A stretch of DNA of 64,000 nt from positions 134,011 to 198,010 of the forward strand of contig NZ_LMSJ01000059.1 of the NCBI RefSeq assembly GCF_001428105.1, in the 5' to 3' direction. The notes under the pieces are model-generated. The model saw only the letters and a program-made list of their open reading frames with translations. It was not told the origin of the DNA and did no database searches. A program made the translations under genes and the position numbers. The DNA comes from Paenibacillus sp. Soil766 (GTDB lineage: Bacteria; Bacillota; Bacilli; Paenibacillales; NBRC-103111). This document shows positions 59,223 through 64,000 of the stretch, in pieces. Within the stretch, counting starts at the first letter, position 1; each line of letters opens with the position of its first letter.

Positions 59223-59741
59223 TCATTGTTGTTTGGCAATCAGATTCGAAACAATCGCTTGCAAATCCGTGACACCAACAAACTCGTGGTATCCAACTTG
59301 AATTTTAGTATTTCCACCTTGTTTATCAAGCTCTGTAACGAACGCTTTACGATCGGTGATTACGCCAGAATTAACAAGAAGATCTGCAACAGCTGTTGCG
59401 TCTAGATTAGGCTGTACATAAATAACGATCTTGACAGGCGCAGTAGGCGAAGTCGCTTTAGGTTGCTCAGATGGTTTAGCCGCTGCTAACTTATCCGTTT
59501 CTTCTTTTAATTTCTTCTGGATGGCAGTATCTAACTCCGCTTGCGTGTATATCTTCACATTTTTCTCAAGCACTACATAGTATTTAGAGGCTTCTTCCTT
59601 GAGCTTTTGTGGATCCATCTCCTCCAAAGATATACCTGACTTGCTAGGACTACTTGGACGAATCAGCATCACTTGAAGAAGAAGAGCACCAACAATGATA
59701 CCTATACCAATACCAGTCACTAAGGCTTTATTTTTAAACAC
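59223..59741 (-). CDS. Membrane-anchored protein with MltG/YceG-like C-terminal domain
   Basis: A 172-residue protein. N-terminal transmembrane helix (about residues 8-27), a charged region, an Ala/Pro/Lys/Thr linker, then VKIVIYVQPNLDATAVADLL, NSGVITDRKAFVTELD and QVGYHEFVGVTDLQAIVSNL, which resembles the N-terminal LysM-like part of endolytic transglycosylase MltG without its catalytic domain. So it may bind peptidoglycan rather than cut it. It overlaps the SwrB-like gene by 8 bases and is last in the motility operon. Not recognised as a named B. subtilis gene. Confidence 0.6.
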   Translation of the reverse strand: MFKNKALVTGIGIGIIVGALLLQVMLIRPSSPSKSGISLEEMDPQKLKEEASKYYVVLEKNVKIYTQAELDTAIQKKLKEETDKLAAAKPSEQPKATSPTAPVKIVIYVQPNLDATAVADLLVNSGVITDRKAFVTELDKQGGNTKIQVGYHEFVGVTDLQAIVSNLIAKQQ

Positions 59742-60315
59742 GAGTCCGTTCCTCCTGTCTTGAAAGCTGAAGGATCAAACTGACCTCGCCTTTATTCATA
59801 CTAAGCTTTTTGGCAATAGCCTCCACGCTTTTACCTTGATCATGTAACATAAATAATTCGGAATATCTGAGCTTCATGCTTAATCCTACATAGACTGGCT
59901 CCTCAGGAAGAGGAGCAGGAGTTAATTCGAGTACGTTTACAGACGCAGGAATCCCATGATTAGACGAGTTAAGAGCACTCAGCATCTCAGCAGGAGAAAG
60001 AACGGGTTGCTGAGTCACATGAAGAGTTGTAAGTTCTTTGGACAGTTCGTGCTTCTGTCTCTCCAAGGTTTCCAAACGTCGAGCTAACTTAGCAAGCTCC
60101 ACTTCATAATCTTGCTTTGTCTTTGAAAATAGATCGAGCATGGCCTGATTTTGCTCATCCATCTCAGCCGCGAAGTGTTCTATCGTATCTTCGATTTCCT
60201 GCACAACTGTAGCATTTGCGGATGAAGCCGTCGTTTGTTCCTTCGGTATAAATCTTGCATAAACAATCATCACAAGACCGAGAAGGATGACGTAGAGCAC
60301 CGGCTGCATAACCAT
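59734..60315 (-). CDS. SwrB-like membrane coiled-coil protein
   Basis: A 193-residue protein with an N-terminal transmembrane helix (about residues 4-22), a coiled coil (about 45-110, LAKLARRLETLERQKHELSKE-like) and a C-terminal helix-turn-helix-like end (LRYSELFMLHDQGKSVEAIA, KKLSMNKGEVSLILQLSR). The shape and the place between sigD and rpsB match B. subtilis SwrB, which activates the flagellar type III export switch; sequence conservation is weak, so the name is inference. Start ATG 60315 has AAAAGGTG six bases upstream. Confidence 0.65.
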   Translation of the reverse strand: MVMQPVLYVILLGLVMIVYARFIPKEQTTASSANATVVQEIEDTIEHFAAEMDEQNQAMLDLFSKTKQDYEVELAKLARRLETLERQKHELSKELTTLHVTQQPVLSPAEMLSALNSSNHGIPASVNVLELTPAPLPEEPVYVGLSMKLRYSELFMLHDQGKSVEAIAKKLSMNKGEVSLILQLSRQEERTRV

Positions 60316-60340
60316 AAAGTTCACCTTTTCCTATAGCAAG

Positions 60341-60661
60341 TTAGAGGGAAAAGTCAATATGATGACCTTTATAGGGATGATCAGGATGTTGTTCCGACTC
60401 CGTAGAAAGGTTATTTAATTGCCCCCTTGTCTTACTTTTACCTATTTGCGTTTTTTTCTGTTCACGACGATCCTTGATATCCGCGCGCCCACTCTCTTCG
60501 AGTTTACTGGCACGTCCTCGATCACGTTCCGTTGTTAACGTAGCTTGATTTTCTAAAATCGTTCCATCTTGCCGCGGCTTCTGCATCAATTGATTCTGTT
60601 TAATACCAGCCTCATCATTTTTGTGTACAGCGAATTGTAAATCGATGGCTTTAAAACTCAT
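60341..60661 (-). CDS. Small hydrophilic protein in the motility operon
   Basis: A 106-residue, highly charged protein (MSFKAIDLQFAVHKNDEAG, then a Lys/Glu/Arg/Gln-rich body, KSKTRGQLNNLSTES) with no transmembrane helix or motif. Similar small proteins occur after the FapA gene in other Paenibacillus-type clusters. The start has GGAGGG upstream (60669-60664). Function unknown; likely flexible or partner-bound. Confidence 0.6.
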   Translation of the reverse strand: MSFKAIDLQFAVHKNDEAGIKQNQLMQKPRQDGTILENQATLTTERDRGRASKLEESGRADIKDRREQKKTQIGKSKTRGQLNNLSTESEQHPDHPYKGHHIDFSL

Positions 60662-60680
60662 CGTCTACTCCCTCCCACAC

Positions 60681-62090
60681 TTACACATTGGCACTCATGA
60701 CAATGTCGCCTTCACTTAAGCGGAATGTCATTCGGTTCGTTGGATCTTTAATAAATTTCGTGTAACGACCAATGACGATTTTGGTCCCTCCATAAATCGT
60801 CGAAATAACTTGAACCTTCGCATTCTCTGAATCCTCAAGAGATTTTTCAATTTCCAAAATTCGTTCCTTGATCGACACTTGTTCATCCACCGACTGCTTC
60901 TTCGTATTATTTAGTTTAATACGCATGGCAAGTTTATCTGGACTCAATTGACCAATTGCAGCTAATTGATCTAATAAAGAAAGCGCTTTATCCGATTTCT
61001 CCATATTTTCAATCAGTGACTTTAGTTGATTACGAAGTTGAATCATTTCATTACGCAGTTCTGGCAGAACACCGACTTCAATACTCGTAGCAGTTGACAT
61101 TGAATTCCCAATTGTTCTAGCCGTTACACGTTCTCCAGCTTGAATAGTACCGCCTACGATTAAGCCTTTTGCTCCAACACAGTTGACACTGCTACCTGCT
61201 CTCACCGTCGAATGCATGATGCTTTGAGAAACATTTAGTTCCCCAGAAACTTCAATCGTGGCATCTTGGACGAAAGAACTCTTCACATTCTTGCCAGCTT
61301 TTATCAAAGCTTTATTTTGCCCTACAATACCCGCCGAGATTTCAATAGATCCTTCTGCTTCAAGCTCCGCGGCTTCTACGCCACCGATGACACGAATGTC
61401 TCCAGCTGCTCGAATTTTGAAACCTGGCAATACATTGCCTCTTACAACAACAGTACCTATGAAGTCAATGTTACCAATATTATAATCAACATCCCCATTA
61501 ATCTCATAAACAGGGAAAACATTTATTTTATCCCGATCCGTTCGAACTACCATGCCATCAATCGTTGCGTAAAGCCCCATCTGCTCGGCATCTGTTACAA
61601 CATTTTTACCTACTTTGAATCTAGCTTCTTTACCTGATTTTGAAAAAAGCGTTTCACCAGTAACTGCACGACCTGGCGTGCCAGCTGTAGCTAAAAACCG
61701 TTGACCAATCAATTGCCCTTTTCTAACATTATGAATGGATACGACTTCTTTATAATTGACCCGGCCATCTTCCAACTCCAAGGGTTTTTTTTCGTTGTCA
61801 TCGAAGTCAAAAGATAATTTAATATACCCATTTTGACCATCAAGCTGTTTAGTTCCCGTAGCAATAAGTGTCTTTTTATTCGAAAAAGATTTCGGATTGT
61901 CTGCAATTTCTGCAAGTACGACTTGATTTACACCATGAATAATATGATTTTTTTGAACCAGGTCTAATAATTGCCCAATTGAGACTTTAAACGTATCTTC
62001 AGTATTACTGATAAGTAAATGAGCAGATAACTTGTCATCTGACACCGTGATACTTATGAAGAAATCCAAAGGCATGTTCCCTTCACTCAC
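60681..62090 (-). CDS. FapA family protein (DUF342)
   Basis: A 469-residue protein of the DUF342/FapA family: a N-terminal domain, then a long right-handed beta-helix with repeated short Gly/Val strands (IGTVVVRGNVLPGFKIRAAG, GSIEISAGIVGQNKALIKAG, GELNVSQSIMHS) followed by a coiled coil (EMIQLRNQLKSLIENMEKSD) and a final beta end. Some members assist flagellar assembly or polar positioning. I place the start at GTG 62090 (MSEGNMPLDF), seven bases after AAGGTGG; the ATG at 62096 is too close to that site. It sits right after sigD. Confidence 0.82.
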   Translation of the reverse strand: MSEGNMPLDFFISITVSDDKLSAHLLISNTEDTFKVSIGQLLDLVQKNHIIHGVNQVVLAEIADNPKSFSNKKTLIATGTKQLDGQNGYIKLSFDFDDNEKKPLELEDGRVNYKEVVSIHNVRKGQLIGQRFLATAGTPGRAVTGETLFSKSGKEARFKVGKNVVTDAEQMGLYATIDGMVVRTDRDKINVFPVYEINGDVDYNIGNIDFIGTVVVRGNVLPGFKIRAAGDIRVIGGVEAAELEAEGSIEISAGIVGQNKALIKAGKNVKSSFVQDATIEVSGELNVSQSIMHSTVRAGSSVNCVGAKGLIVGGTIQAGERVTARTIGNSMSTATSIEVGVLPELRNEMIQLRNQLKSLIENMEKSDKALSLLDQLAAIGQLSPDKLAMRIKLNNTKKQSVDEQVSIKERILEIEKSLEDSENAKVQVISTIYGGTKIVIGRYTKFIKDPTNRMTFRLSEGDIVMSANV

Positions 62091-62124
62091 GTACATACCA
62101 CCTTTCCATACTTTCAGAATAAGT

Positions 62125-62913
62125 TTAATTATCTTGAAAAAGTTGATTTTTAAATCGTCCGAGCACACCTTTTAGTCTTAAGATCGCTTTAGAATGCAAT
62201 TGAGAAATACGAGATGGAGATAAGCACATAACCTCAGCAATTTCACTTAATGATAATTCTTCGAAGTAAAATAATGAAACAACTGTTCTTTCTTTTTCTG
62301 TCAAGCGATCAATAGCTTTCGCCAATGATTCTTTTAGATAAAACTCGTTTACTTGAGACTCCGGATTTTTGGCTTTCTCATCAACTATGAGGGATAATCT
62401 GGTCTCAGATTCTTCTTCACGAATAGGATCATCAATTGAACAAATCGTCGTTACCGAGATATCCTGTAACATTTGTTGGAAATCTTGTTCGGTAATTTGT
62501 AAATACGTGCTTATCTCCGAATCTGTAACGGTTCGAAGATATTGTTGTTCGAGCTTTTGATAAGCGTCTTCTACTTTTTTGGCTTTTTCCCTAACAGACC
62601 TTGGAACCCAGTCCCCTTGTCGTAGGCCATCAATGATTGACCCGCGGATTCTCCATGATGCATAGGTTTCAAATTGTAACCCTCTTGCATAATCAAACTT
62701 CTCAACAGCATCGATTAGACCCATTACTCCAAAACTAGATAAGTCATCTTTGGAAACACTTTTGGGAAGACCAATAGCTAATCGCCCTGAAACATACTCA
62801 ACTAATGGTAAATAGTTCTCTATTAGAGCTTGTCTTGCCGCAATGACCCCTTGTTCTTTCCACTGTTTCCACAAATCAATATTGGCAAGCTGAACTTGCT
62901 TTTGGTCAATCAT
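62125..62913 (-). CDS. sigD: RNA polymerase sigma-D (FliA) for motility genes
   Basis: A 262-residue sigma-70 family factor of the flagellar type. Region 2 with YLPLVEYVSGRLAIGLPKS, DLSSFGVMGLIDAVEKFDYA and FETYASWRIRGSIIDGLR; region 4 with LTEKERTVVSLFYFEELSLS and EIAEVMCLSPSRISQLHSKA. Drives flagellin, motor and autolysin genes. Follows cheD as in B. subtilis. Start ATG 62913, ribosome site only moderate. Confidence 0.96.
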   Translation of the reverse strand: MIDQKQVQLANIDLWKQWKEQGVIAARQALIENYLPLVEYVSGRLAIGLPKSVSKDDLSSFGVMGLIDAVEKFDYARGLQFETYASWRIRGSIIDGLRQGDWVPRSVREKAKKVEDAYQKLEQQYLRTVTDSEISTYLQITEQDFQQMLQDISVTTICSIDDPIREEESETRLSLIVDEKAKNPESQVNEFYLKESLAKAIDRLTEKERTVVSLFYFEELSLSEIAEVMCLSPSRISQLHSKAILRLKGVLGRFKNQLFQDN

Positions 62914-62932
62914 GATTAATGATACACCATCC

Positions 62933-63355
62933 TTAATCTTCAGACATTCGCCTCAAGGCACCCGCCAGTTGTTCAGGGTCTAAATTATTCTTGGTGACTA
63001 GCTTAGGTGGATTCAATGGTGAAAATTGCATATCATTAGAATGTGCATCCTTTGTGTGGTTCGACTTCATTAATTGGCGTGTTTCCTCATCCTCATCAGG
63101 AGTACTTAAATCTAAGTTTTGACCTACCTCGGATGAGGAGTTAACGAGCGATGAATCCTCAAGTGAGGAAACAGGTCCAATTAATAACCCTAATACCCAT
63201 CTAAATCCAAATGTTAGAACGAATAGAATAAGAAAGCAATATCCGGCTTTGATGCAGGATGATAAAAACAGATTGTTACCTATAGATAAGGTAAATGTAA
63301 AAATTCCAGCTAACAAAGCTACGATGAGATTTATTCGTATAGTTCCAATCATCAT
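62933..63355 (-). CDS. Small membrane protein between cheD and sigD
   Basis: A 140-residue protein with two or three hydrophobic segments in the first 65 residues (NLIVALLAGIFTFTLSIG, YCFLILFVLTFGFRWVLGLL) and an acidic, Asn/Ser-rich cytoplasmic tail ending PEQLAGALRRMSED. Not in B. subtilis at this place. Its start shares one base with the cheD stop, so it is co-translated with cheD and probably belongs to the chemotaxis/motility operon. Function unknown. Confidence 0.7.
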   Translation of the reverse strand: MMIGTIRINLIVALLAGIFTFTLSIGNNLFLSSCIKAGYCFLILFVLTFGFRWVLGLLIGPVSSLEDSSLVNSSSEVGQNLDLSTPDEDEETRQLMKSNHTKDAHSNDMQFSPLNPPKLVTKNNLDPEQLAGALRRMSED

Positions 63356-63849
63356 TAAATTTCCTTTACTCCCAATTGAACACTACGGATCAAGAGGATC
63401 CCTGTCGCACTAAAGAACTCAATCGTACGTCCATAATTTGCTCCTGTATCCTCTGACAGAATAGGAATCTTGTATCGATTCAACATTTCTTTACAAGATT
63501 CTACATTCCTCGGTCCGATTCTCATCGTATCATTATTTCCGGCAAATGCAAACATTTGAGCACCACCAGCCAGCTTGGCTTCAAGCTTATTAATATTGGC
63601 TCCAAGCTTTTCCATTCTCGAAATAAGCTCTGGAATAGCCGTATCTGCATACTTTGCGATATTTAATGAACCTTCTCGCGCTATTTCAGATGAAGGCAGC
63701 ATGACATGTGCCATACCTGCTACTTTTGATCGGCTGTCATATAGGGTAACACCTACACAAGAACCTAATCCTGTTGTCTTCAAAACACCGATTTGATGAG
63801 CAACATTCAAGTCAGCCATACCTACTTTAACTAAGTTTTCTAGCGTCAT
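63355..63849 (-). CDS. cheD: Chemoreceptor glutamine deamidase CheD
   Basis: A 164-residue deamidase. Catalytic Cys31 in GLGSCVGVTLYD and His48 in VAGMAHVMLPSS, with Thr25 nearby, match the CheD triad. It deamidates receptors and, with CheC, adapts chemotaxis. Start overlaps the cheC stop by 4 bases (ATGA). Confidence 0.95.
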   Translation of the reverse strand: MTLENLVKVGMADLNVAHQIGVLKTTGLGSCVGVTLYDSRSKVAGMAHVMLPSSEIAREGSLNIAKYADTAIPELISRMEKLGANINKLEAKLAGGAQMFAFAGNNDTMRIGPRNVESCKEMLNRYKIPILSEDTGANYGRTIEFFSATGILLIRSVQLGVKEI

Positions 63850-64000
63850 GGAGAGACTACCCCTAATGCCGAAAAGATTTTACCAAACGATTCCGGATCA
63901 GGGATTAAGAAAAAGTGCCCTTGCACTTCATTCTCCCCTTCCAAAAATTTAGTATCAATGAGTAGAGCCTGGTCTCCCATTTGACCAAATTGCAATAATC
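63846..64000 (-). CDS. cheC: CheC (CheY-P phosphatase), 5' part outside the window
   Basis: The last 50 residues of CheC are visible: LLQFGQMGDQALLIDTKF, QGHFFLIPDPESFGKIFSAL and the end GVVSP, followed by TGA overlapping cheD. The catalytic residues lie upstream outside the window. CheC dephosphorylates CheY-P and binds CheD. Confidence 0.85.
   Translation of the reverse strand, partial: LLQFGQMGDQALLIDTKFLEGENEVQGHFFLIPDPESFGKIFSALGVVSP

Noticed and set aside
1..64000. CRISPR arrays, insertion sequences, prophage genes, tRNA or rRNA genes
   Set aside because: No direct-repeat arrays with spacers, no transposase or integrase motifs, and no tRNA-like cloverleaf or rRNA sequence were seen on either strand.

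Overview
The window is a stretch of core chromosome from an endospore-forming, flagellated Gram-positive bacterium of the order Bacillales, most likely Paenibacillaceae (Paenibacillus or a close relative). Reasons: the Bacillus-type order cheC-cheD-sigD-...-rpsB-tsf-pyrH-frr-uppS-cdsA-dxr-rseP-proS-polC-rimP-nusA-ylxRQ-infB-rbfA-nrnA-truB-ribF-rpsO-pnp-ylxY-mlpA-...-spoVF(dpaAB)-asd-dapG-dapA-rnjB-tepA-ylzJ-spoIIIE-...-ymfFHIJK-rodZ-...-pgsA-cinA-recA-recX-rny-ymdB-spoVS is kept, many sporulation genes are present, and rimO, sleB, dut and a PnrA-like lipoprotein are inserted where B. subtilis has other genes. Every convincing gene is on the minus strand, so transcription runs from position 64000 towards 1. 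No tRNA, rRNA, insertion sequence, prophage or CRISPR array was seen.

Layout in transcription order (right to left). 64000-59184: end of the chemotaxis/motility operon (cheC, cheD, a small membrane protein, sigD, a FapA/DUF342 protein, a small hydrophilic protein, a SwrB-like membrane coiled-coil protein and an MltG-like anchored protein). 59127-50223: rpsB, tsf, pyrH, frr, uppS, cdsA, dxr, rseP, proS (translation, UMP kinase, isoprenoid and phospholipid precursors, site-2 protease), with several intrinsic terminators between genes. 50196-45722: polC. 45656-37214: the nusA-infB operon (rimP, nusA, ylxR, ylxQ, infB, rbfA, nrnA, truB, ribF), mostly with overlapping or near-touching genes. 37206-34347: rpsO with its own promoter and a structured leader, then pnp. 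34260-31371: ylxY, an M16 peptidase and dut.

31347-26522: a sigma-K-type promoter followed by dpaA, dpaB, asd, dapG and dapA, i.e. dipicolinate synthase plus the aspartate-pathway steps that feed it. 26494-20919: rnjB; then a sigma-G-like promoter, tepA, ylzJ and spoIIIE. 20917-12844: sleB behind its own sigma-G-like promoter, the ymfF-ymfH-ymfI cluster, ymfJ, a lipoprotein, ymfK, rodZ and yajQ. 12837-7490: rimO, pgsA, cinA, recA (with a LexA/SOS box) and recX. 7451-1: rny behind a long structured leader, ymdB, spoVS, a M19 dipeptidase behind an operator-like promoter, korA-korB and the 5' part of a pduL-type phosphotransacylase.

I found no clearly new multi-gene system. The best candidates for second looks are regulatory and small-gene signals: the palindromic operator plus hairpin before the dipeptidase, the rny, rpsO and rpsB leaders, sporulation-sigma promoters that can be read directly, the uncharacterised proteins between cheD and rpsB, the repeat-expanded N-terminus of IF-2 and a short archaeal/eukaryal-type prolyl-tRNA synthetase. 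All starts were chosen from ribosome-binding sites by eye; no alignment or structure prediction could be run.
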